From contig OY282386.1 of assembly GCA_958295945.1 (NCBI GenBank), positions 930,001-994,000 of the forward strand: 64,000 nucleotides of DNA, given 5' to 3'. The notes under the pieces were generated by a model. The model saw only the letters and a list, made by a program, of their open reading frames with translations. It was not told the DNA's origin and did no database searches. Below, piece after piece: positions 35,488 to 44,596 of this stretch (position 1 is the first letter of the stretch; each line of letters begins with the position of its first letter). This DNA is from Candidatus Poribacteria bacterium (GTDB taxonomy: Bacteria > Poribacteria > WGA-4E > WGA-3G). The position numbers were made by a program, and so were the translations under genes.

Positions 35488-38400
35488 TTATTTCCGTATC
35501 AACATCTTGCGTGTGGCGGTGAAATCCCCCGCATTGAACGTGTAAAAATACAAACCGCTTGCAACAGGTTCACCTACACTGTTTCTACCATCCCAATATG
35601 CCGCCCGGTTCTGACTTTGATAGATACCTGCTGCCTGATGTCCTAACGTTAATGTCCGAACAACCGTACCGTTTGCTGTATAGATAGTCAAGGTAACATC
35701 CGCAGACTTCGCAAGGTTATACGGTATCCACGTCTCTGGATTGAATGGGTTTGGATAGTTTGCAAGGAGTGCTGTCTTTTCAGGAATCAGCGATGCTAAT
35801 AGTCGTTGGAGATTTTCTATCCCTTGTTGGAAAGCGATTGATCCATCATCTGCGACCTGTGCTTGATCTATCCATGTTTGTATCATTGCTGGTGTTAGAT
35901 TGTCGCTGTCTACTACAAGTGTAGCAGGTGCAGCGGAATCTGTTGTCTCACCCATGTGTTGTGCTACAATAATAAGGTCTTGAATGTTGATAACACCATC
36001 GCGATTTACATCCGTTCGCAAGTTAGCAGGCGCATCTGAACCTAAGTCGTTCGCCACAAGCACAAGGTCTATGATACTCACCCGTCCATCCTGATTCACA
36101 TCCCAAGCAGGATAGTCTCCGACAGTGATGGTAATATCTGGCGGAACAGTAGGAATGATTGCGCCACTGATAGAACTGAACTCAAAGTTTTCCAGTGTCA
36201 CTTGTGTTTCGCCTGCTGCTTTTGCCTTGAACGTCACCGACAGTAGTGTGCCTGTACCGCTAACACCGCTTTCAGCTATCCGCGCCGAATACAAACTTGT
36301 GATTTTACCCGCTGCGTTATCAATCGTGCCAGCTTGGAAGTACGTATCTCCCCCTTCTGCTTTCAGGAAATCACCTTCGGTGACTTCAACGGCTTCAAGC
36401 ACATTCGGGTCAAAGGTAATATCTGCCTGCCAACCTGCTAAATCAGTGATGTTTTCCGCGTTGAGGTTCAGTGTAATCATATCCTCAGCGAGTAGGTTTG
36501 TCTCCGTTGCTGAAAACGAGAAGCCGACGCCAGGAGGAATAACCGTATACTCTGTGTCTTCTTCAAATCCGAAAAAGAGAGACCATAGATCGTAATGTGC
36601 TTTGAACCCGTCAAGCCTTACCAGCAATACATTTTTCCCTTTTTGTAACGTGACAGGAAAAAATGTTCGGTAACCAACATTGTGTGCTCCAAAGGCATAG
36701 TCTGTATAGTCTTGATGTACTAATTTGCCATTTAGATAGACTTTCTGCCCCTCACTAGCCCCTATAAATATTTTCGTCTGCTGTGTTCTCGGTGCAAGTA
36801 AAATCATAGAACTGTAGACAACGAAATGCTGTCCGTAGATATTGGGTGTGATAGCGTCTTGAGAGTCTAATAATCTTCTAAGATTCGTCTTATTGGCATT
36901 GGAGTCATTCGAATGGTAAGGCTCAAGCATCCCGACTGACCATGCACTGTTTCCTATCACAGTGCCCTCTGAAGCACCGAGAGTAGCAACCTGTATTTCT
37001 GTAGATTTATTGTTGGATGCTGTTGCTAAATAATCGACATCTTTGTCTACTCTTCCGGGCAAAGTCAACCATAGCCAAGGCCCCTCAATATTTGGACCGC
37101 CTTGTGGAAAGGCAGGGTTACCAAACCAAGTGAATACTTCTATAGTCTCGCGTATGCCAGCCAAGGGGGAGAGATCAGAGATGTTATTGTTGTGAAGTTG
37201 TAAATTTTTCAAGTTACGCAGAGAAGCAAGGGGTGAAACATCTACGATTCGGTTTTCATTGAGTATCAACGTTTCTAAGTTAACTAACCCGGCTAACGGA
37301 GTAAGATCCGAAATCTCCGTATCGGATAGGTCAAGATGCCTCAATTCTGTTAATCCCGACAAGGGTGAGAAATCTGATATGTGATCAGTATGCGTAAGCC
37401 CCAACCATCTAAGATTTGTTAAGCCTTTTAAGGGGGAAATGTCGGTTGCTTGGCAGTCATATAAGTACAATCTTGTTAAGTTTGTTAATCCTGCCAAAGG
37501 TGAGAGATCGGAAATATCAGAATGTACAGTATCTAGCTTTTTCAGATTTTTCAATCCTGCCAACGGCGCGAGATTTGATATACGGGTGTGATCGGCATCT
37601 ATTTCTTCAAGATTGAGCAAGGACGCGAGGGGTGAAAGATCGGTTACTTCAGTGTTATCAAATTTTATTTGGCGCAATTTTGTCAAAGAAGCAATCGGTG
37701 AAATGTCTGATAAAGGGTTGTGAGCAATAGATAATTCTGTTAGATTCTTTGCAAACGCAATGCCAGTTAAATCTTTAATCTCCTTGTCGCTTGCCCTTAG
37801 GGTTGTTAATGTTGCCATTTCTTCACGCGTAATTGGATCAGAATCAGAGTCCTCCTTACCGAGTGCCTCAGCAATTACAGCACGTAGGTTTGGGTCTGGG
37901 ATAATACGAGGAGGTAGTACCGTGTATTCTGTGTCTTCTGCGAATCCAAAAAAGCCGCTCCAGTTTCCTCCTATGTTATCAATTGCAACCAGTAACAAAT
38001 TCACCCCTTCATTTAAGGTTGTGGGGATAGTATGTTGATAATTGATAGCATTAGGATCCCAACGAGCACCAATCCTTTTATGTACTAACTGTCCGTTGAA
38101 CCAGACTTTGACATTATCATCTGCTCCTACAAATATCCTTGTCTGCTGTTCGCGTGGGGAATTCAATTTGATAGAACCATAGATAATATAACCAACTGTC
38201 TCTTCACCAGTTGTCCAACCGAGAGCGTTTGTCATCTCACTAATATTATTTTCCCCTGACGGTGTAATCCGATGAGCAGTCCATGTACTATTTCCAACAG
38301 ATTCACCCTCTACTGCACCATAAGTAGCAATCTGTAGTTCGGTGACTGTACCACTACTTACTTGTGAAAGGAAATCTTTACTGCTCTCAAGTTCTGGTCC

Positions 38401-40983
38401 TGACACCAATGCCCATAACCAAGGACCTTCTATTTTCGGACCACCGACAGGAAAACCCGGATTCTCATACCAAATTATATTTGGATCTTCTGGTAACCCC
38501 TCCACGTGTGAAATGTCTGAGATGTTGTTAAATGCAAGATCTATCCAAACCAAGCCATGCAGAGATGTCAGAGCGGAAACATCTGAAATTTTGTTCCCGT
38601 GTAGATTTAAACGTTTCAAATTCCGCAAAGATGCTAGTGGGGAAATATCCGATATTTCATTATTGTCAAACAACTCTAATTCCTCTAAATTAACCAATCC
38701 TGCCAGCGGTGAAATACTTGTTATTCCACTACGTCCAACAGATAGTTTTTTCAATTCCACTAATCCTTTTAATGGTTCAAGACTTGGACCCTCAGCGTAG
38801 AAAATTTCTAACTTTTCCAAATTTTCCAACTCTGCAAGTGGTAACAAATCTGATACTGGTGCGTGATTAAAGTACAACCTTTTCATTTTTGTAAGATCCA
38901 TGAGGGGAGATAAATCAGATACATCAGTTGAAAATAAGACAAGGTCCTCTATGTTTATTAATTCCGCAATTGGCGATAAGTCGGTTATAGATTTACCAGA
39001 GACATTAAGACGTTTAAGGTTTGTTAATCCAGCAAGAGGTGATAAATCGGATAATAAACCATCAAAAGACCATCTAACAACGAAGGATTCCAGGTTGGTT
39101 GCTAACTGAAGTCCGGTCAGATTTTGGATACTTGCTTCCACTGAGTTAAGGTGAATCAGCGACTCCATTTCTTCAACTGTAATCACATCACCAGCTGCTT
39201 TACCAAGTGCTTCTTCAATTGCAGCACGAAGGTTCGCATCGGGAATGTAAACACCAGTACCAGGAATATTTTCTGGTCGTTCCACAACGGGTGGTAGGCT
39301 CGTATCAGGAGAGTTGATCTTAGAAATCACATCGTGAAAAGATGATGTCCATGCGTCTCGTTTGATGGCACCGTTTTCTACCACCAATGCCCCTAATAAG
39401 TTTTGTAAACTGACATTCTGCCTAATTTTCTCAAGGAAAGCGTCGGTTTCTAATCCAACGGCAGCCGCAGCGTGTGCAGCATTAAGCGTCCCTTGAAACA
39501 CCTCATGGAATCGTTGTATCGGTTCAATACCACCAAATACACCGCCTGCCGTTTCAAGTGCTATTCTGTAACGTTGCGTATCCTCGTCAACGAGGTCATC
39601 CATTACCGTCTTTTCTACATAGAGGTCTAACGCACGCGCCTTGTTAAAAGGTGGGTTATCAGCTTGTTCAACGGCAGCACGCACTTCGTCTTCAAACGTC
39701 TTCATTCCTTGCGTATGGCAGCCGATACAGGACAGACCATTTCGCACAGCAGGATCACTTGCAGCAGGATTAGAAACGATCTCTGTCGGTGCAACATCCA
39801 GCCGATTACCTATTGCATCTACCAGATAATATGCTTGAAGTCCGTTTGGCAGATTAAAGATAATTTCACCACCGTCATGTGTGAAATCAAGCGGATGTGA
39901 AAAGATATTCTGGGATTCCGCACTGCCAGCGAAATCGTAGCTTTTCCAGTATGCCCCATGTTGAGAGGTATGGCGTTCAACAACGCGGTTATGTCTTGAA
40001 ACGCCGGAGTCGTTGAAACCCGCACGCCAGACGCGTTTCCCTGGTGCATTTTGAAGATTGTCTGCAACGTATACATCGAGATTTTCTTCTAATTTTCGGT
40101 CTGTTTCGGGTAATGCAAGAATGTCATGATAGAGCGGTGGCAACGATGCAGTTGCAAGAAACCAATCTACATGGACAAACGGCACTTCGCAGCTCATCTC
40201 TTGCTGTAAAGTTGTCAGTTTTTCGCGCAGATGTGTTTGTGTAGGGGCATCAAACGTTATTTGGTAAGGATATACTTGCTCAATCTGTGCCCACGCATCG
40301 TTTCGGACATCCCACTCGTAGTCGCGTAGGTCAATGTAGAAGATCGTTTCTTTTGGATCAATAGGCTGCGGTTTGATAACTTCGCGTCCCCAAGAGAGAC
40401 TATTTATCAGTTTGGAGAGCGCGCGCCGATAAGCGTTTAGTGCCTCGGTTGTTTCCCCTGCGTTATAGAGATGTGTCAAGGTAAAATAGCGTGCGAACGA
40501 TTTGTCACTTGACGATAGAGAATTGACGTGTTTTTCAATCGTTTCAAGCATAGTATCGGTTGTTATGAAGTCTATATCTTGACGTGACGCGGCATTCCAA
40601 TCAGGTGCACCTGCTTTTATCCATTGCCATATCGTCTCAATCGCTGCGGGATCAAGTGGTGGTTGTCCTTGCGGCATCCGTTTTGCAGAATCTGTTTCAA
40701 TGAGTCGCTGATAGAATACGGAATCGTCTGGATCACCGGGAATGATTTTTTTGTCATCAACGAGTGCTGCGTGATCAATGATGAGTGCCTCTGTATAGGC
40801 ACCGTTTTCTCCGTGACATACCAGACAGGATTGTTCTATGATTGCATAAGCTTCTTGTGCCAGATTCTGTTGTCCATCAAGTCTGTTAACAAAAATGAAG
40901 GCTAATAGGCAACTGATAAGTATAAAATAACTCTGGTATTTCAACTGATTTCTCCCTGAGTATAATTTTTGTGGGGCTCTCAT
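35488..40983 (-). CDS. Giant secreted protein: cytochrome c-like motifs, LRRs, cohesin, dockerin, C-terminal sorting-like domain
   Basis: 1831 residues. Signal anchor at about 18-34; haem motif CLVCH (53-57) in a planctomycete-cytochrome-like segment ending in PPLDPAAIETIWQWIKAGA; a second haem motif CIGCH (419-423); two internalin-like leucine-rich repeat blocks (about 575-840 and 1025-1275, cores like LSPLAGLTNLKRL), each followed by a jelly-roll-like segment (KVWFNGQLVHKR; KVYLNGKLVHQD). Then a cohesin-like domain (about 1485-1620), a dockerin with two calcium loops (DVNQDGRVSIIDL, DVNRDGVINIQDL), and a C-terminal domain (YPNPFNPETWIPYNL ... FTATRKMLIRK) resembling FlgD-like/sorting domains. 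Cohesin and dockerin in one chain suggest self-assembly. Confidence 0.85.
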   Translation of the reverse strand: MRAPQKLYSGRNQLKYQSYFILISCLLAFIFVNRLDGQQNLAQEAYAIIEQSCLVCHGENGAYTEALIIDHAALVDDKKIIPGDPDDSVFYQRLIETDSAKRMPQGQPPLDPAAIETIWQWIKAGAPDWNAASRQDIDFITTDTMLETIEKHVNSLSSSDKSFARYFTLTHLYNAGETTEALNAYRRALSKLINSLSWGREVIKPQPIDPKETIFYIDLRDYEWDVRNDAWAQIEQVYPYQITFDAPTQTHLREKLTTLQQEMSCEVPFVHVDWFLATASLPPLYHDILALPETDRKLEENLDVYVADNLQNAPGKRVWRAGFNDSGVSRHNRVVERHTSQHGAYWKSYDFAGSAESQNIFSHPLDFTHDGGEIIFNLPNGLQAYYLVDAIGNRLDVAPTEIVSNPAASDPAVRNGLSCIGCHTQGMKTFEDEVRAAVEQADNPPFNKARALDLYVEKTVMDDLVDEDTQRYRIALETAGGVFGGIEPIQRFHEVFQGTLNAAHAAAAVGLETDAFLEKIRQNVSLQNLLGALVVENGAIKRDAWTSSFHDVISKINSPDTSLPPVVERPENIPGTGVYIPDANLRAAIEEALGKAAGDVITVEEMESLIHLNSVEASIQNLTGLQLATNLESFVVRWSFDGLLSDLSPLAGLTNLKRLNVSGKSITDLSPIAELINIEDLVLFSTDVSDLSPLMDLTKMKRLYFNHAPVSDLLPLAELENLEKLEIFYAEGPSLEPLKGLVELKKLSVGRSGITSISPLAGLVNLEELELFDNNEISDISPLASLRNLKRLNLHGNKISDVSALTSLHGLVWIDLAFNNISDISHVEGLPEDPNIIWYENPGFPVGGPKIEGPWLWALVSGPELESSKDFLSQVSSGTVTELQIATYGAVEGESVGNSTWTAHRITPSGENNISEMTNALGWTTGEETVGYIIYGSIKLNSPREQQTRIFVGADDNVKVWFNGQLVHKRIGARWDPNAINYQHTIPTTLNEGVNLLLVAIDNIGGNWSGFFGFAEDTEYTVLPPRIIPDPNLRAVIAEALGKEDSDSDPITREEMATLTTLRASDKEIKDLTGIAFAKNLTELSIAHNPLSDISPIASLTKLRQIKFDNTEVTDLSPLASLLNLEEIDADHTRISNLAPLAGLKNLKKLDTVHSDISDLSPLAGLTNLTRLYLYDCQATDISPLKGLTNLRWLGLTHTDHISDFSPLSGLTELRHLDLSDTEISDLTPLAGLVNLETLILNENRIVDVSPLASLRNLKNLQLHNNNISDLSPLAGIRETIEVFTWFGNPAFPQGGPNIEGPWLWLTLPGRVDKDVDYLATASNNKSTEIQVATLGASEGTVIGNSAWSVGMLEPYHSNDSNANKTNLRRLLDSQDAITPNIYGQHFVVYSSMILLAPRTQQTKIFIGASEGQKVYLNGKLVHQDYTDYAFGAHNVGYRTFFPVTLQKGKNVLLVRLDGFKAHYDLWSLFFGFEEDTEYTVIPPGVGFSFSATETNLLAEDMITLNLNAENITDLAGWQADITFDPNVLEAVEVTEGDFLKAEGGDTYFQAGTIDNAAGKITSLYSARIAESGVSGTGTLLSVTFKAKAAGETQVTLENFEFSSISGAIIPTVPPDITITVGDYPAWDVNQDGRVSIIDLVLVANDLGSDAPANLRTDVNRDGVINIQDLIIVAQHMGETTDSAAPATLVVDSDNLTPAMIQTWIDQAQVADDGSIAFQQGIENLQRLLASLIPEKTALLANYPNPFNPETWIPYNLAKSADVTLTIYTANGTVVRTLTLGHQAAGIYQSQNRAAYWDGRNSVGEPVASGLYFYTFNAGDFTATRKMLIRK

Positions 40984-41072
40984 AATTTACAAGAGAACAT
41001 GTGTATTAACGTGAGTTTGGTTTAAGAAACAGGCAATTCTTAATGCTCAAATTCTACCTTATATCCACGGTC

Positions 41073-41264
41073 GGTGCGGTTTCCTAACCACACTTTGCAG
41101 TACAAACTGTCCGAAGTTTAATAAAATAGTTCGGTAATTTTGTAGTGAAGTCCGGTGCGTTCACAAAACGCACCCACAAGGTTTGATGGTAATTAGTAGA
41201 ACCGAATTAATAACTTAATCTTCATTTAGTTTGTGCATCCGTGAAACGCAAACTAACAGTTTGC
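41073..41264. repeat. Hairpin repeats in the gap 40984-41371
   Basis: The gap has no gene. It contains GGTGCGGTT...AACCACAC at about 41073-41092, a perfect GGTGCGTT (41154-41161)/AACGCACC (41167-41174) stem, and GCAAACT-AAC-AGTTTGC (41248-41264). The first two share the GGTGCGGTT/AACCGCACC theme of repeats at 10249, 23459 and 44160; the third resembles 13527-13545. Confidence 0.6.
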
Positions 41265-41371
41265 TCTACAAAAATGTCTATACCGAATTCCCGTTAAATT
41301 ATATAACTTTTTAATTTTACGTGTCAATGTTTTTATATTCCATTATTACAAACAGATAACATCGTTGAATA

Positions 41372-43702
41372 TTATTCTTTGTGATTTTTTGCCCACTGAC
41401 ACCGATCTACCCAAACTTGTGCCGCATATATATCTCCCAATGAGAGTGCCTTATCTGCAGCAATATCAGTATATATCCTCTCTGCAATGGCATAATCCTT
41501 CTTGCGATAGGCGTTCATCCCTAACAACTGAAGCGATTCTATACGGATTAAATTGGGTATCTTACTTTCTCCCTTCCCGCTACCTAAGTCTAATGCATGA
41601 TGTAAATATTGTGTGCTGAGTTCCCATTCCTTCTCCTGATGTAGTAGTTCTCCAGCTAAATAATGGGCTAACCAACTGTTCGGTTCCGAACGTATAATTC
41701 GCAACAGTAACGTCATTTTTGTTCCACTATAAGTGCGACTAAGACTGTTGTTACGGATAAGCACCCTACGCAACCGATTTCTGGATTCTGAAGAAAAACT
41801 ATCCGAGAGTACTGTGATCCGCTTTAATATGCTCTTTTCTGTTGATTCGCGTGTCGCAAACGTAGAAGCGTTATTGTAGGTGAGCAATGCATCTTCAATA
41901 TTCCCTTGAAGCCAATAGATATCTCCAAGTACCTGTGCTGCTTCCGATCTAAATTGTGAACTCTCATCCGAAATGATTTGCTTTGCAATTGAAATTGTAG
42001 ATTGATAATTGCCTGTGTGATAAGTGCTATACATTAGTCCACGTGCGTTTGTTGCATTCTCAGGTTCATAAGACAACAATTTTTGGAATGATTCAATAGC
42101 AGTTGTATAATCTTGACGATAATATGCACCCAGAGCATCATTTCGTAATGATGCCATTTCATGCGCGCACACCTGTTCAAAGATACCCCCACGTTTTAGT
42201 CTTTGTGTTGCATAGTTTAGTTCATCTTCTCTTAGTGAAACTTCATTTTTTAGATATAAACGCCATTCTTCCTCTAAGTCATGTTGTTCCTTTCCATAAC
42301 TTTTTGACAAATTTCCAGTTGGAAATGCCTTTTTACACTTTTCAATTCCGTATCTATCAATTAGGAAACGCACATAGGAACCCGCCATAGAGTAACTACG
42401 TGATCCAGCATGTTTCCAAAAACCGAGACTCATGACACTTGAAAGTGGCGGCGCGACATTTAATTCTTGCATTGCCTTTGCCCACTGATGAACGGTTAAT
42501 TTATCTTCTTCCCAATCTGCAGCAACAGCAACCCCTTCATGCATTCCAACATTCAAACTGACTTTCCAAGGTGACCAATCCGCAGTCAGCACATGTGCAA
42601 GTTCATGTTTTAGGACTGGATGTGGGAAACCGAGAGAATGAACGTGAAAACCGTAACCGAAAGGATCCTCAACGAATGTATCTCCAGCACCAATCAGTCG
42701 TTTTTTCTGCTCAGGTGAAGCATATAAATATACACGAACCTTACGCGAATTTTCTGTCTGCAAATACTCTGACACTTGGACATAACGGAATTCACAATCG
42801 TCTGCAAATAAGGCAATCTCGTTTTCAAGTTCTCTGCTATAGAAGACTTCAAAATGCTCCGTTTCCCTATAACCACCTAAAGACTCAGCAATGTCTTGAC
42901 GTGAGGGACGTATCCCCAACTTTCCAGAATAGAGTTCAATTCCTGCTATTGCCAATACTATCAAAGACAATGTAGTGACACGCAAAAGGGAGAACTGTGA
43001 AGACTTTACGAGTCTCCTCCATCTCAATTTGGGAGTCAGTGCTGTTGTTCTGTTAACTTCACACGTAAAAACTGAAATAGTTAAAAAGACTAACCCCCAT
43101 AATATAGTTTCTGTTCGTGAAATCAGTAAGGTAGGGGTGATTGAGATTACGAAATCATAAATCGGTCCCGGAAAATAACCGAGTATTGGGTGAAAGGCAA
43201 ATACAGGGGGATGAAAGATTAGGTTAGTAATTGTAGGAACACACGATACAATTAGAAAAGTCAGGTATGCTAAATAAGCGATCCAACGTCTTTGTATCCA
43301 TAGATTAAAAAATATACCTGCGGCGGTTACTGTAAAACAACTGAATATTGGCAATATGAGGTAAAAAAGAAAGCCTTCTATGATATTGCAATTTTTGATG
43401 CGTATAGCATTTGTGAGAATAATAATTAGTGGAATTAATAGTAATATGGCGTTTGATTTAAGTGCCTTATAGAGACATCTCAGAATTATGTTGTGTGATG
43501 ATCCAGCAAGTTCGTCAGGATTCTTTTTCATCACCTGTAATTCTGTCATTGCTATATGCGCACCAGCAAATGCTATGAAAAGTGTGATGACTGCACAAAA
43601 CTCAAAGGCAAGGAGATTAAACAGAGGCACTGTCCCAAGCACCAATGACAAGACACCGGAAAATAGTATCCACAACCAATATGAAAATGTTCTATTTATC
43701 AT
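41372..43702 (-). CDS. Membrane-embedded gluzincin metallopeptidase (MA-like) with TPRs
   Basis: 776 residues. The N-terminal third has about 6-7 membrane helices (SYWLWILFSGVLSLVLGTVPL through LSLIVLAIAGIELYSG) resembling an ABC-permease-like core. Then an extracytoplasmic zinc peptidase: HELAH (about 366-370) in HPVLKHELAHVLTADW and a downstream Glu in GMHEGVAVAADWEE, typical of peptidase MA. The C-terminal 260 residues are TPR-like (YYRQDYTTAIESFQKLLSYEPENA, YWLQGNIEDALLTYNNAS). Joining of a polytopic membrane domain to an MA peptidase is uncommon. It could process exported proteins; substrate unknown. ATG start; leftward, not closely linked to neighbours. Confidence 0.8.
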   Translation of the reverse strand: MINRTFSYWLWILFSGVLSLVLGTVPLFNLLAFEFCAVITLFIAFAGAHIAMTELQVMKKNPDELAGSSHNIILRCLYKALKSNAILLLIPLIIILTNAIRIKNCNIIEGFLFYLILPIFSCFTVTAAGIFFNLWIQRRWIAYLAYLTFLIVSCVPTITNLIFHPPVFAFHPILGYFPGPIYDFVISITPTLLISRTETILWGLVFLTISVFTCEVNRTTALTPKLRWRRLVKSSQFSLLRVTTLSLIVLAIAGIELYSGKLGIRPSRQDIAESLGGYRETEHFEVFYSRELENEIALFADDCEFRYVQVSEYLQTENSRKVRVYLYASPEQKKRLIGAGDTFVEDPFGYGFHVHSLGFPHPVLKHELAHVLTADWSPWKVSLNVGMHEGVAVAADWEEDKLTVHQWAKAMQELNVAPPLSSVMSLGFWKHAGSRSYSMAGSYVRFLIDRYGIEKCKKAFPTGNLSKSYGKEQHDLEEEWRLYLKNEVSLREDELNYATQRLKRGGIFEQVCAHEMASLRNDALGAYYRQDYTTAIESFQKLLSYEPENATNARGLMYSTYHTGNYQSTISIAKQIISDESSQFRSEAAQVLGDIYWLQGNIEDALLTYNNASTFATRESTEKSILKRITVLSDSFSSESRNRLRRVLIRNNSLSRTYSGTKMTLLLRIIRSEPNSWLAHYLAGELLHQEKEWELSTQYLHHALDLGSGKGESKIPNLIRIESLQLLGMNAYRKKDYAIAERIYTDIAADKALSLGDIYAAQVWVDRCQWAKNHKE

Positions 43703-43864
43703 AGGAATTTTATGTCGTTATTGTCGCATTGCTTTAAGGACTGTGTCCGTTCTCATATTGATGATTACCACTGATTAAATCAACATATATTGGAATTAAC
43801 TATTCTATATGAATCACTATATGTCTGTCAATTGAAATTCAGACCAGAATAGGTTTGTTTAGTT

Positions 43865-44104
43865 GAGGGGTGTGCATAAATAAATTTGATTCTAAGCTTA
43901 TGTCGTAGGTCGGGTAGAACGCAGTGAAACCCGACACAATCGTATTGAGTCTTGCATGTCGGGTTTCGCAAGCTCTACCCGACCTACAAAATCTTGTCCT
44001 TTTTGCGTCCTTTTTGCACTAAAAATGGTGTCCATCCACATGAAGAAGTTTGTGATGTGTGTCACCATCTATGTTGATCCACCGATTATTTATGCACACC
44101 CCTC
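43865..44104. mobile_element. Miniature element (MITE), type B, derived from the IS at 49.5-50.6 kb
   Basis: 240 bp. Termini GAGGGGTGTGCATAAATAA (43865-43883) and the complement at 44086-44104 are perfect over 19 bases and match the ends of the IS at 49489-50620 (18 bases identical at the right end). Flanks GTTTAGTT (43857-43864) and ATTTAGTT (44105-44112) look like an 8-bp target duplication with one change. The interior is a large palindrome: GTAGGTCGGGTAG (43905-43917) with its complement at 43975-43987, and GAAACCCGACA (43926-43936) with 43957-43967. No coding sequence. Confidence 0.8.
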
Positions 44105-44142
44105 ATTTAGTTTTCGGTTTCCTTGTGTTTTTTCACAAATGC

Positions 44143-44194
44143 TAAATTGATGCCTATGGTGTGGATCGGAAACCGCACCATAGGCATCAATTTA
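44143..44194. repeat. Long perfect hairpin
   Basis: A 19-bp perfect stem: TAAATTGATGCCTATGGTG (44143-44161) with its complement at 44176-44194 and a 14-base loop. The outer sequence AGGCATCAATTTA also occurs near 23483-23495. No T-run follows. The remainder of 43703-44596 holds the MITE and a weak promoter but no other gene. Confidence 0.75.
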
Positions 44195-44413
44195 ATGGAT
44201 TTCTTTTTGTCTGAATCGCGGATATCGCGGAAATGTCGGCTGCCGTGATTATGAGTTTGGTTCCCCAATGTTCGTTCTCACAGACAAGCGTTATCTTTTT
44301 CAATGGTTCTTTGATATTTGAATTTTCTATCCTGCGTTCTGGATATATAGCAGGCGTTATTAAATCGCAAGAAATCCTAAAACCAAATTAAACTGTCGAT
44401 CCCAACTTTTATG

Positions 44414-44442
44414 TTGACTTTAAAGAAAATATTTGATACCAT
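44414..44442 (+). promoter_or_regulatory. Possible promoter of the TCA-cycle cluster
   Basis: TTGACT (44414-44419) and TACCAT (44437-44442) with a 17-bp spacer, about 150 bp before the citrate-synthase-like gene. The -10 box matches consensus at only four positions. Confidence 0.35.
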
Positions 44443-44596
44443 ATTTTAAGATGTAAAACAATCAGTCAGTAAACTTTCATAACCAATGGAATCTGAAACC
44501 TTACCGTTACAACGCAACTTCAAATAAACGAGCAAGTTGTGTCAACAGGTAGTTATGTGTTTTTGGACTAATCAGATTCTGTACGAAGGAGATTTC

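Noticed and set aside
36125-36595. Plus-strand 156-residue frame opposite the cohesin region
   Set aside because: Low-complexity Ser/Pro composition typical of antisense to a beta-rich gene; no start signal.
43905-43987. tRNA-like or small-RNA gene from the strong GTAGGTCGGG fold
   Set aside because: The fold is a simple long palindrome inside a MITE; no anticodon arm, T arm or CCA-like end could be placed.
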